From NCBI GenBank assembly GCA_947450015.1, contig CANFUB010000144.1:1-6718 (forward strand): 6,718 bases of DNA, read 5' to 3'. The stretch's first letter is position 1. The number at the start of each line of letters is the position of its first letter. The stretch comes from Bacteroidota bacterium (GTDB lineage Bacteria > Bacteroidota > Bacteroidia > NS11-12g > UBA955). A program made the translations under genes and the position numbers. Positions 1 to 5,795 of the stretch are shown one piece after another. The notes below the pieces were generated by a model. It searched no databases. It was not told the DNA's origin and was given only the letters and a program-made list of their open reading frames with translations.

Positions 1-197
1 ATTTCGCTTGTAAAGGTTTCGTGCGACAATTCCTGTCCGCCCTTAAAACCGATGGCGAATAATAAATAGAGTGAAATAAATTTGGAAGAGTTGGCTGGAA
101 TTTCGAGATCACTTTTTAAGTAAACAGCGATGATGCCAAGCACAAAAAAGAGTAAGGCGGGATTGGTGAGGTTGTCGATTAAGAGATTAAAATTCAT
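1..197 (-). CDS. SbtA-type sodium-dependent bicarbonate transporter, N-terminal part
   Basis: Partial gene that reads leftward off the window; only the first 65 codons are present, starting at the ATG at 195-197. The product should be an inner-membrane permease that imports bicarbonate with sodium. Visible features are an N-terminal amphipathic stretch, a first membrane helix at about residues 12-27 (PALLFFVLGIIAVYL), the segment SDLEIP (29-34), and the start of a second helix (ISLYLLFAIGFKGG, 41-54). The order PAL..F.LG, SDLEIP, K.ISLYLL.AIG.KGG is what I know from the SbtA (Sbt_1/DUF897) family, whose full length is about 320-370 residues. It lies 48 nt downstream of the carbonic anhydrase gene with no promoter-like or terminator-like sequence between them, so the two are probably co-transcribed. 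The family call is fairly firm. Substrate is inferred from family and neighbour. A companion SbtB (PII-like) gene, if any, would lie outside the window. Confidence 0.8.
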   Translation of the reverse strand, partial: MNFNLLIDNLTNPALLFFVLGIIAVYLKSDLEIPANSSKFISLYLLFAIGFKGGQELSHETFTSE

Positions 198-245
198 GTT
201 GATTTTTGTTATATGTTATTTTGTTAATTGCTGATATTATTAGTT

Positions 246-992
246 TTATTTAAGTAACTCTAATTCTCCGGTACTTAAAGTATAAAATGCACCGACTATT
301 TTTATTTCGCCATTGGCTTCCATTGTTCTAAGAATTTCACTTTTTGCTCGTATTTGAGCAATTGCATTTCTTACATTATTCTCTGCAACTAGTTTAACAA
401 ATTCTTCATTTTTAGAAGATTTCTTGCCATTGAAATTTTGGGACATTGCTACTGCTGGTTTTATATTTTCCAACATAGCGGTAATATTTCCCAAATGCAC
501 ATCGTCGATTGCACCTTTAACTGCACCACAATGCTGATGACCCATCACTACTATAATTTTTGCACCTGCTACTTTACAGGCAAACTCCATGCTTCCTAAA
601 AGGTCGGTATTGACAAAATTCCCAGCAACCCTGCCAACAAAAACATCTCCTATACCTTGATCAAATACATCTTCTACTGGTATCCTACTATCTAGGCAAC
701 TTAATACCATTGCTTTTGGAAATTGACCACCTGTAGCGGCTTTTCTTACTGCTTCTGAATGGTTTCTAATGGTTCTGTTGCCATTTTTGAAACGAGCATT
801 CCCTTCCTTAAATTCTTGTATCACTTCATCGGGTGTTAAGGAATCGCGCTCTGCCTCGGTCATTACATGCTTTACATTTTCAATTGGTATTGACTCTGAA
901 GTTGCGTCTTGCTGTTTACTTGAAAACATATTACATGACACGAAAAACAATGTGATTAGAATTAAAGTGAAGGGTGTGATTTGCTTTTTCAT
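246..992 (-). CDS. beta-class carbonic anhydrase, predicted lipoprotein
   Basis: Zinc enzyme interconverting CO2 and bicarbonate. The 248-residue product starts with a type II signal: basic MKKQ, a hydrophobic core (about 7-19) and Cys20 as lipidation site (FVSC; Phe at -3 is a little unusual). It should therefore be exported and membrane anchored, unlike most bacterial beta-CAs, which are cytoplasmic. Asn follows the cysteine and I see no clear acidic surface-export signal, so a periplasm-facing anchor is likely but not certain. The catalytic core follows at about residues 52-248: CLDSR gives zinc ligand Cys99 and the Asp101-Arg103 dyad, GDVFVGRVAGN is at 115-125, GHQHC gives ligands His152 and Cys155, and the usual C-terminal strand with STGELELL ends the protein. 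All active-site residues are present. The extra length over a typical beta-CA of about 200 residues is the signal and linker. The ATG is preceded by an A-rich sequence with no Shine-Dalgarno. It is first in a unit with the SbtA-like gene. Confidence 0.93.
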   Translation of the reverse strand: MKKQITPFTLILITLFFVSCNMFSSKQQDATSESIPIENVKHVMTEAERDSLTPDEVIQEFKEGNARFKNGNRTIRNHSEAVRKAATGGQFPKAMVLSCLDSRIPVEDVFDQGIGDVFVGRVAGNFVNTDLLGSMEFACKVAGAKIIVVMGHQHCGAVKGAIDDVHLGNITAMLENIKPAVAMSQNFNGKKSSKNEEFVKLVAENNVRNAIAQIRAKSEILRTMEANGEIKIVGAFYTLSTGELELLK

Positions 993-1026
993 TTTTTATT
1001 TGCGGATTTTAATTTATTTGTTTAAT

Positions 1027-1051
1027 TATTACAGCGCAAAAGTCTGTAATA
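1027..1051. promoter_or_regulatory. inverted repeat upstream of carbonic anhydrase gene, candidate operator
   Basis: TATTACAG (1027-1034) and CTGTAATA (1044-1051) form a perfect 8-bp inverted repeat around a 9-nt spacer, 35-59 nt before the carbonic anhydrase ATG. On the minus strand the spacer contains GACTTTTG (1044-1037), which matches the Bacteroidetes -7 element TAnnTTTG except at the first base; I see no good -33 partner, so the promoter assignment is weak. There is no T-run after the repeat in either direction, which argues against a terminator. Dyad symmetry near a possible promoter is what a regulator site such as a LysR-type operator would look like. Binding is inference. Confidence 0.45.
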
Positions 1052-1053
1052 CA
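1045..1053. repeat. 9-bp palindrome TGTAATACA, copy 1
   Basis: TGTA-A-TACA has dyad symmetry around the central base and overlaps the right arm of the inverted repeat in front of the carbonic anhydrase gene. An identical 9-mer occurs at 5770-5778 in front of the lysR gene. By eye I found no third copy. A/T-rich gaps make a chance match possible. Confidence 0.4.
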
Positions 1054-1175
1054 TTATATATATTTTTATTTATGTTTATAATACTATTCATTAATTTTAT
1101 TTATGTATAGAAACTCACATTTTATACATTCATCAGAATTAAGTTGATGCTTCATTCATTGGCTATCACTTTAAT

Positions 1176-2522
1176 CTACCTTGATTTTGCAAATCTTAGT
1201 CGCTTCCCAGTGTCATTTTCATTGAAAATTCCTTGATTGTATACCAAGTTACCATTGACAAAAGTTTTCAAAATTTTGCTTTTGAACCATTGATTTTCAA
1301 AAGGCGACCATTGGCATTTGGAAAGAATATTCTGAGGTGTTACCTGCCAGTGGTTATTTAAATCGACTAAAACCAAATCGGCAAAATACCCTTCTCGGAT
1401 ATAACCTCTTGATTTAATTTTATAAATTTCGGCCACATTATGACTCATTTTTTCAACTATTTGAGTCAAGCTAATTCTACCTTGGTGGAACAATTCTAGC
1501 ATGGCTGGCAAGGCATGCTGCACTAAAGGACCGCCCGACATTGCTTTAAAATAATTGCCGTTTTTTTCTTCTATTGCATGCGGTGCATGGTCAGTTGCTA
1601 TAATATCAAGTCTATTTTCTAAAAGTGCTTTTAGCAAACCATTTTTATCTTCTTCAGACTTTATTGAAGGGTTCCATTTTATTGCAGCACCCAAACTTTC
1701 ATAATCCTTATCAGAAAACCAAAGATGGTGCACGCAAGCTTCTGCAGTTATTCTTTTCTCTCGCAATGGCAATACATTCTCAAAAAGGTTTGCTTCCGCT
1801 GCGGTTGAAATATGGAAGAAATGCAAACGATTGTTGTGCTTTTTCGCTATCTCTAAAACACGTTTTGTGGCAGATACACAAGCAGCTTCGCTTCGTATCA
1901 AAGGGTGCAAAGCAAATGGAATATTTTCACCATAAATTTTGCGATACTTAATTGTATTGTGTTTAATTATTTCATCGTCTTCACTGTGAAGGGCCGTTAA
2001 TGTATTTGTTCTTGAGAAAAGTTTTTCTAAAAAATCTGGATAATTGGCGAGAATGCCTTCGTCGTTATTAAAATACAACCCATCATCTGTAATGCCACAA
2101 ACATTTTCATTGTCTGTCTTTAAAACTTCTTCTAAATTATTTTGATTGATGCCCATAAAGAAGGAATAGTTAGCTAAAGAAGTATTAGATGCTATGATAT
2201 ACTTCTCTTCCAACAAAGCTTGGGTTAAGGTATTGGGAATGGTATTTGGCATCTCCATAAAAGATGTTATTCCCCCAGCTACTGCAGCTTTCGATTCAGA
2301 ATAAATCGTTCCCTTGTGGGTTAAACCAGGTTCGCGAAAATGAACCTGATCATCGATTGCACCTGGCAAAAGATACAATCCACTGCCATCTATTATTTCT
2401 GCATTTAGGGTCGTTAGCTGATTGGCGATTGCTTCAATTCTTTCTCCTACTATTAATAGATCGGCCACGATAATTTTACCTTCATTTACGATATAGGCTT
2501 GTTTAATTAATTTTCTTTTCAT
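1176..2522 (-). CDS. pyrC: dihydroorotase, class I
   Basis: Cytoplasmic zinc amidohydrolase that cyclises carbamoyl-aspartate to dihydroorotate, third step of pyrimidine synthesis. At 448 residues it has the usual class I length. Key segments are DDQVHFREPG (57-66) with metal ligand His61 and substrate-binding Arg63, MPNT (91-94) with Asn93, TDDG (145-148) in the place of the bridging Asp, HSED (179-182, His179), FHIST (236-240, His237), NPSIK with Asn284, and ATDHAPH (309-315) with catalytic Asp311 and His315. The C-terminal EGYFADLVLVD and FVNGNLVYNQG are typical amidohydrolase ends. Two points are odd. The first His of the usual HxH pair is Gln59, which I also recall in other Bacteroidetes homologues. 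The 145-148 segment is the Asp-type TDDG rather than a hydantoinase-like Lys segment. An active enzyme is likely because the substrate-binding residues and catalytic Asp are intact. The start lies 6 nt after the stop of the DUF6671-like gene, and it is the last gene of the operon. Confidence 0.92.
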   Translation of the reverse strand: MKRKLIKQAYIVNEGKIIVADLLIVGERIEAIANQLTTLNAEIIDGSGLYLLPGAIDDQVHFREPGLTHKGTIYSESKAAVAGGITSFMEMPNTIPNTLTQALLEEKYIIASNTSLANYSFFMGINQNNLEEVLKTDNENVCGITDDGLYFNNDEGILANYPDFLEKLFSRTNTLTALHSEDDEIIKHNTIKYRKIYGENIPFALHPLIRSEAACVSATKRVLEIAKKHNNRLHFFHISTAAEANLFENVLPLREKRITAEACVHHLWFSDKDYESLGAAIKWNPSIKSEEDKNGLLKALLENRLDIIATDHAPHAIEEKNGNYFKAMSGGPLVQHALPAMLELFHQGRISLTQIVEKMSHNVAEIYKIKSRGYIREGYFADLVLVDLNNHWQVTPQNILSKCQWSPFENQWFKSKILKTFVNGNLVYNQGIFNENDTGKRLRFAKSR

Positions 2523-2528
2523 TAGAAA

Positions 2529-3365
2529 TTACGGATTACATCTGTCGCAGTTTATCGGATTGGCTTGCATTTGTCCATTTGGATATTTAAGTTCATGGAT
2601 GTATTTACATTTTTGACATTCAAAAACATGACTTAGGGCAATGTTTGTCCCGCAATTGCAAAGCAAGCAAGGCAAACCGGGTTTAACTTTCACCACACCA
2701 AAACCAGGCATAAGGCAAGCCGGACACAAAGTATTTAGTTTCTGTGCCATTTTGTGAGCGGCCTTTTCAATTACTTGCATACGGGTAGGGTTATACAAAG
2801 CCCGCATGTCTGTTTCTATATAAAGGGTTCCATATTGTTGTAAAAAATATTCGCAGTTTTGTAATAATTGCGCCTCACTATTTATGCCTTTCACTATTTC
2901 AGTAAAATCATTTTTAGCCTTTCTTAAAATCAAACCATGTGAAGGAAATTTTATAGCCTGTGCAAATTCAAAGACTGCTTTTTCAGTATCGACTTGCGCT
3001 GCATTAAAATTAGTATCTGTACTGAGTTCTCGAACTATAATTTCCAAACCATTTAGTTTATCAATTAAGATTAAAAATTCATCATTTGCTGGAATAAAAA
3101 AAAGCGATGGATGGGGGCCAAACGACCCCTCACTTGCCATCGCTAAATCACAATTTTCCATTTCCATCGCCAACAAACATTTCTGTTTGAGTGTCGTTAA
3201 CACATCATTCCGACGTTCAATTTCTCCAGTAAAGGTGCCCAACTGATCAGTATCGAACTCAGAAGACACAAAACATTTAACGCCAATTTGCGCTTCTATT
3301 ATTGGCGCAATTACCTTTTCCTTTTCGTGTTTTGTGGCGATTAGCAATCTTCTTCCTTCGAACAT
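2529..3365 (-). CDS. DUF6671-like protein with C-terminal cysteine pairs
   Basis: A 278-residue soluble protein with no signal or membrane segment. I recognise the pattern of the uncharacterised DUF6671 family: an N-terminal GRRLLIATKHEKEKVI (4-19), DTDQLGTFTGE (38-48), the conserved-looking ASEGSFGPHP (77-86), and ETDMRALYNPTRMQVI (184-199). The last 65 residues carry nine cysteines: CPAC at 214-217, CLLCNC at 233-238, CQKC at 250-253 and CDRC at 273-276. This looks like one or two zinc ribbons. No catalytic motif of a known enzyme is visible and I assign no function. It starts 2 nt after the preceding membrane-protein gene and ends 6 nt before pyrC, so it is translated from the same message. 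A metal-binding C-terminus could mean nucleic-acid or protein contact, but that is a guess. Confidence 0.8.
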   Translation of the reverse strand: MFEGRRLLIATKHEKEKVIAPIIEAQIGVKCFVSSEFDTDQLGTFTGEIERRNDVLTTLKQKCLLAMEMENCDLAMASEGSFGPHPSLFFIPANDEFLILIDKLNGLEIIVRELSTDTNFNAAQVDTEKAVFEFAQAIKFPSHGLILRKAKNDFTEIVKGINSEAQLLQNCEYFLQQYGTLYIETDMRALYNPTRMQVIEKAAHKMAQKLNTLCPACLMPGFGVVKVKPGLPCLLCNCGTNIALSHVFECQKCKYIHELKYPNGQMQANPINCDRCNP

Positions 3366-3367
3366 TT

Positions 3368-3541
3368 TTAATCTGTTATCCTTGGTTTATTAGAAAGCAA
3401 TGACACTACATAGATGGCCATAAAAAAACCTATAGATGCATACAGCCTAGATTCAATAATGTCTTCAGTAGCGAATGACAAAATCAAGATGGCGATTGTA
3501 ACCATCAAAAAAATGGTGGCTTTTACACTGATACTATTCAT
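3368..3541 (-). CDS. small two-helix membrane protein, 57 residues
   Basis: Unrecognised short protein with two hydrophobic stretches, at about residues 8-24 (ATIFLMVTIAILILSFA) and 34-49 (YASIGFFMAIYVVSLL), joined by a short acidic turn (TEDIIESR) and ending in a polar tail NKPRITD. This reads as an inner-membrane hairpin. I chose the ATG at 3539-3541, which lies one base after the TAG of the upstream gene. A longer reading from TTG at 3548-3550 would add three residues and overlap the upstream gene by 8 nt. It stops 2 nt before the DUF6671-like gene, so it sits inside the operon. Tight spacing on both sides and a clean hydrophobic pattern support a real gene. No function can be given. Confidence 0.65.
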   Translation of the reverse strand: MNSISVKATIFLMVTIAILILSFATEDIIESRLYASIGFFMAIYVVSLLSNKPRITD

Positions 3542-3548
3542 ACTATTC
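3531..3548. repeat. tandem 9-bp repeat at a stop/start junction
   Basis: ATACTATTC occurs twice head to tail (3531-3539 and 3540-3548). On the minus strand the unit GAATAGTAT carries the TAG stop of the coiled-coil gene in its first copy, and the ATG of the next gene arises across the junction between the copies. Confidence 0.85.
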
Positions 3549-3785
3549 AATATTTATAAAGGCTTCTATTTTAAAATTTTTAGGCTGATTTTGAATTTCA
3601 CTTCGCAAATCAGACAATGCGTTTTGCAATTGTTTAATTTTACCTTCTCTTCGTTTAATATCCTCTTCGTTGCTTTGGATATTAATTTGATTGACATGGA
3701 ACTGAATTTTTAATTGGACCATTTGCGTAACCAATGTCAATGCATCGTTGGCATTGAATTCACCTTTTATGAGTTGTAATTGCAT
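3543..3785 (-). CDS. small coiled-coil protein, 80 residues
   Basis: Unnamed hypothetical protein. The first 30 residues (MQLQLIKGEF, then NANDALTLVTQMVQLKIQFH) look like a strand followed by a helix. Residues about 38-66 are charged and heptad-like (SNEEDIKRREGKIKQLQNALSDLR), a short coiled coil likely to oligomerise. There is no membrane segment or signal. I have an impression of similar short proteins with the pattern K.F...EA...I..L...KI.FH...I in other Bacteroidetes, but no family name can be given. The gene begins 15 nt after the isocitrate dehydrogenase stop and its TAG is one base before the next gene's ATG, so it belongs to the operon. The upstream gap is A/T rich with no Shine-Dalgarno. 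Confidence 0.75.
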   Translation of the reverse strand: MQLQLIKGEFNANDALTLVTQMVQLKIQFHVNQINIQSNEEDIKRREGKIKQLQNALSDLRSEIQNQPKNFKIEAFINIE

Positions 3786-3800
3786 ATCTTAATTTTGATT

Positions 3801-5237
3801 TTATTGTCCTTGTCCTAGTGAGTAAGCGGCCTTACCATCGAAGGCATATAGGTTTTCAGTTTTAATGGTATCGATGTTTTGGTCATTGGCTTTTTCTAAC
3901 AAGGTTAGTATGTTCGTTTTTTTCATTTCGTTTCCTTCTCTTGGTTTGAATCTACAGCGCCAATGGTCGGTGCAAAATGTTTCTCTAAAACCATCAGGCC
4001 ACACTTTTATACCCCTGTTGGTAATCATGCTTAATTGCAAGCCGCTGTGTTCTATTTGGCGCACTTTATCGGCCAAGGCATTGGCATCAGAGCCACCCCA
4101 GTGCACAAAAACATCGACCCCTACCAAGGTTTTCTTAGCCGCATTTTTGCGCTGGTATTTAGGCAATTGAAGTGCAGAACTATTGGCATATGATACTGAC
4201 TTTAGTAAACTTGGTTGACTACCTAAATTGGCTATCACTGCTTCGGCAAACTCTGTTGTACTTACTTTTCTTTTACTGGTACCTTCCTTAAAAATATCAT
4301 AAGTATGAATCCCCTCTTCTAAAGTTTTAAGCCAAGCATTCTGAACCTTTTCTGCTACCCCTGTTTGACCAATATGGTTTAACATCATGATAGCACCTTG
4401 TAACAACCCTGAAGGATTGGCTACATTTTGACCTGCTCTGCGCGGTGCCGAGCCGTGGATGGCTTCGAACATGGCACACTCTTCACCTATGTTAGCCGAG
4501 CCTGCCAAGCCTACCGAACCAGTAATTTGTGCCGCCACATCACTCAACACATCGCCATACAAGTTGGGCATTACAATCACATCGAAAGCCTCGGGGGTGT
4601 CCGCCATTTTTGCTGCGCCTATATCAATGATCCAATGTTCGTTTTCGATTTCTGGATAGTCTTTGGCAATCTCATCGAATACTTGGTGAAAAAGACCATC
4701 GGTTTGTTTCATGATATTGTCTTTGGTAAAACAAGTCACCTTTTTGCGGTTTTGTTGTTTGGCATATTCGAAGGCATAGCGCACTATTTTTTCGCAACCT
4801 GGGCGACTGATTAATTTTAAACATTGTACCACTTCATCAGTTTGTTGATGCTCTATACCTGCGTATAAATCCTCTTCATTTTCGCGCACAATTACCAAAT
4901 CCATAATTGGGTGCTTGGTGCTTACAAAGGGGTGCAAACTCATACAAGGACGAACATTGGCATACAAGCCTAAAAATTTACGGGTGGTAACATTCAAACT
5001 TTTATACCCTCCACCTTGTGGGGTGGTGATTGGTGCCTTTAGAAAGATTTTGTTTTTGCGAATGGTATCCCATGCTTCGGGGGCTATTCCTGCAGTGTTG
5101 CCAGCGAGGTATACTTTCTCGCCTACTTCAATTTCATCGATTTCAATTTGTGCGCCAGCGGCTTTAATGATGGCTAGGGTGGCGTCCATTATTTCAGGAC
5201 CAATGCCATCGCCTTTTGCTACGGTAATTCTTGTCAT
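3801..5237 (-). CDS. icd: isocitrate dehydrogenase, long Thermus-type form, probably NADP-dependent
   Basis: TCA-cycle enzyme converting isocitrate to 2-oxoglutarate and CO2 in the cytoplasm. The start is the ATG at 5235-5237 (MTRITVAKGDGIGPEI). The frame stays open for 63 more codons upstream, but these lie over the neighbouring membrane-protein gene and do not resemble the family. Substrate residues are Ser80, Asn82, Arg86, Arg96 (SLNVTTRKFLGLYANVRP), Arg118 (VREN), Tyr125 and Lys172 (TKDNIMK). Metal aspartates are Asp205, Asp229 and Asp233 (NLYGDVLSD). The coenzyme loop is EAIHGSAPRRAGQNVANPSG (258-277). It has Arg-Arg where NAD enzymes usually carry Asp-Ile, so NADP is the likely coenzyme. 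At 478 residues it is longer than the E. coli type (about 416) because of an added C-terminal domain from about residue 345, as in the Thermus enzyme. That domain includes VGVDVFVHWGG and QLSMITNRGIKVWPDG. It begins 4 nt after the stop of the upstream membrane-protein gene. Confidence 0.95.
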   Translation of the reverse strand: MTRITVAKGDGIGPEIMDATLAIIKAAGAQIEIDEIEVGEKVYLAGNTAGIAPEAWDTIRKNKIFLKAPITTPQGGGYKSLNVTTRKFLGLYANVRPCMSLHPFVSTKHPIMDLVIVRENEEDLYAGIEHQQTDEVVQCLKLISRPGCEKIVRYAFEYAKQQNRKKVTCFTKDNIMKQTDGLFHQVFDEIAKDYPEIENEHWIIDIGAAKMADTPEAFDVIVMPNLYGDVLSDVAAQITGSVGLAGSANIGEECAMFEAIHGSAPRRAGQNVANPSGLLQGAIMMLNHIGQTGVAEKVQNAWLKTLEEGIHTYDIFKEGTSKRKVSTTEFAEAVIANLGSQPSLLKSVSYANSSALQLPKYQRKNAAKKTLVGVDVFVHWGGSDANALADKVRQIEHSGLQLSMITNRGIKVWPDGFRETFCTDHWRCRFKPREGNEMKKTNILTLLEKANDQNIDTIKTENLYAFDGKAAYSLGQGQ

Positions 5238-5241
5238 GGTA

Positions 5242-5478
5242 TTAATTGTTATTATTCTGTTTTGAAGGGTTTGATTTGGAGCTTGATTTATTCCATGTAA
5301 ACTGTTGCCATACATAGAGTAAAACGAGGGCGAGCGCAACAATGCATAGCATATTAAGGATGGTGGAAAATGCATTATGTTTTTGAAGTTCATTCTCCGC
5401 ATGCATTGGATACAAACTGCCCACAATTACAAGTAGGGGTAGTAAAATAAAAAAGTAGTAGTTGATTTTATTTTTCAT
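5242..5478 (-). CDS. small membrane protein with Ser/Asn/Lys tail, 78 residues
   Basis: Unrecognised protein. Hydrophobic stretches at about residues 7-23 (YYFFILLPLLVIVGSLY) and 39-57 (TILNMLCIVALALVLLYVW) flank a polar loop (PMHAENELQKHNAF). The basic N-terminus and basic tail suggest both ends face the cytoplasm. The last 15 residues are low complexity (KSSSKSNPSKQNNNN), which is common at the end of small Bacteroidetes membrane proteins. It ends 4 nt before the isocitrate dehydrogenase ATG and starts 13 nt after the preceding gene. The long open frame of the dehydrogenase runs under it in another frame, but the membrane pattern and junction spacing favour this reading. Function unknown. 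Confidence 0.7.
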   Translation of the reverse strand: MKNKINYYFFILLPLLVIVGSLYPMHAENELQKHNAFSTILNMLCIVALALVLLYVWQQFTWNKSSSKSNPSKQNNNN

Positions 5479-5491
5479 ATTAGGTAATATT

Positions 5492-5725
5492 TTATTTTAT
5501 TAATTTTGAAAACAACTTCATAGTATACATTAGCAAGAGCGCTAATAGATTCTCTCCAAAGGCCAAAAAAAACAATACCAGCAAAGGCGCTCCTATTAAT
5601 TCCAAATCGGGTTGAAGGAGTTTAAAATACTGCAAGGCCAACACCGCAGCACCCAGCAAAGCACCTATCAACAAGGCATACTTAATCGACTTTATTTTGT
5701 TCAAATGCAAATTCTGATGATTCAT
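5492..5725 (-). CDS. small two-helix membrane protein, 77 residues
   Basis: Unrecognised hairpin membrane protein at the head of the leftward operon. From the ATG at 5723-5725 it reads MNHQNLHLNKIKSIK, a basic leader, then membrane helices at about residues 16-34 (YALLIGALLGAAVLALQYF) and 42-68 (ELIGAPLLVLFFLAFGENLLALLLMYT), and a basic end KLFSKLIK. An ATG at 5750-5752 would add nine residues (MNNPAQFCI). I prefer the inner start because it leaves a 70-nt gap to the divergent lysR gene, against 43 nt with the outer start, and puts the basic residues close to the N-terminus. The choice is uncertain. Glu58 lies within the second hydrophobic stretch, which is unusual for a plain anchor. It precedes the next operon gene by 13 nt. 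Confidence 0.65.
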   Translation of the reverse strand: MNHQNLHLNKIKSIKYALLIGALLGAAVLALQYFKLLQPDLELIGAPLLVLFFLAFGENLLALLLMYTMKLFSKLIK

Positions 5726-5763
5726 GATGCAAAATTGAGCAGGATTATTCATAAATTTTTATT

Positions 5764-5771
5764 TATCTTTG
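5764..5771 (+). promoter_or_regulatory. Bacteroidetes -7 promoter element before lysR
   Basis: TATCTTTG is an exact match to the Bacteroidetes sigma-factor -7 element TAnnTTTG. It lies 24 nt before the lysR ATG, giving a short leader of roughly 20 nt. A -33 TTTG at the expected spacing (about 19-21 nt upstream) is not evident; the nearest TTG (5735-5737) is 26 nt away. This supports a promoter, with moderate certainty. Confidence 0.5.
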
Positions 5772-5779
5772 TAATACAA
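5769..5779. promoter_or_regulatory. palindrome TTGTAATACAA before lysR, candidate autoregulatory site (copy 2 of the shared 9-mer)
   Basis: TTGTA-A-TACAA is a perfect 11-bp dyad that overlaps the end of the candidate -7 element and the expected transcription start. Its core TGTAATACA (5770-5778) is identical to 1045-1053 upstream of the carbonic anhydrase gene. A site here would fit repression of lysR by its own product, as is common for this family. Inference only. Confidence 0.4.
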
Positions 5780-5795
5780 TCCATTAAATATTTTT

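Noticed and set aside
1053..1058. TATAAT on the minus strand upstream of the carbonic anhydrase
   Set aside because: It matches the E. coli -10 box, but Bacteroidetes promoters use TAnnTTTG, there is no -35, and the stretch is a simple TA run.
769..1110. Rightward open frame opposite the carbonic anhydrase N-terminus
   Set aside because: It is antisense to a gene with clear motifs, and its C-terminal part translates A/T-rich gap sequence into Phe/Ile/Tyr-rich peptide.
1141..1175. Imperfect inverted repeat (AAGTTGAT ... ATCACTT) after pyrC as a terminator
   Set aside because: The stem has a bulge, the loop is long and no T-run follows on the minus strand, so I cannot support a terminator. 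Read-through from pyrC into the anhydrase gene cannot be excluded.
3542..3550. TTG start for the small membrane protein (start at 3550)
   Set aside because: An ATG lies three codons further in, one base after the upstream stop, which is the simpler start.
4428..4814. Rightward open frames opposite isocitrate dehydrogenase
   Set aside because: Antisense shadows of the metal and coenzyme-binding region of icd, with no motif of their own.
5238..5426. 63-codon upstream extension of the isocitrate dehydrogenase frame (start at 5426)
   Set aside because: The added residues do not resemble the family, they cover the 78-residue membrane-protein gene, and MTRITVAKGDGIGPEI is the normal N-terminus.
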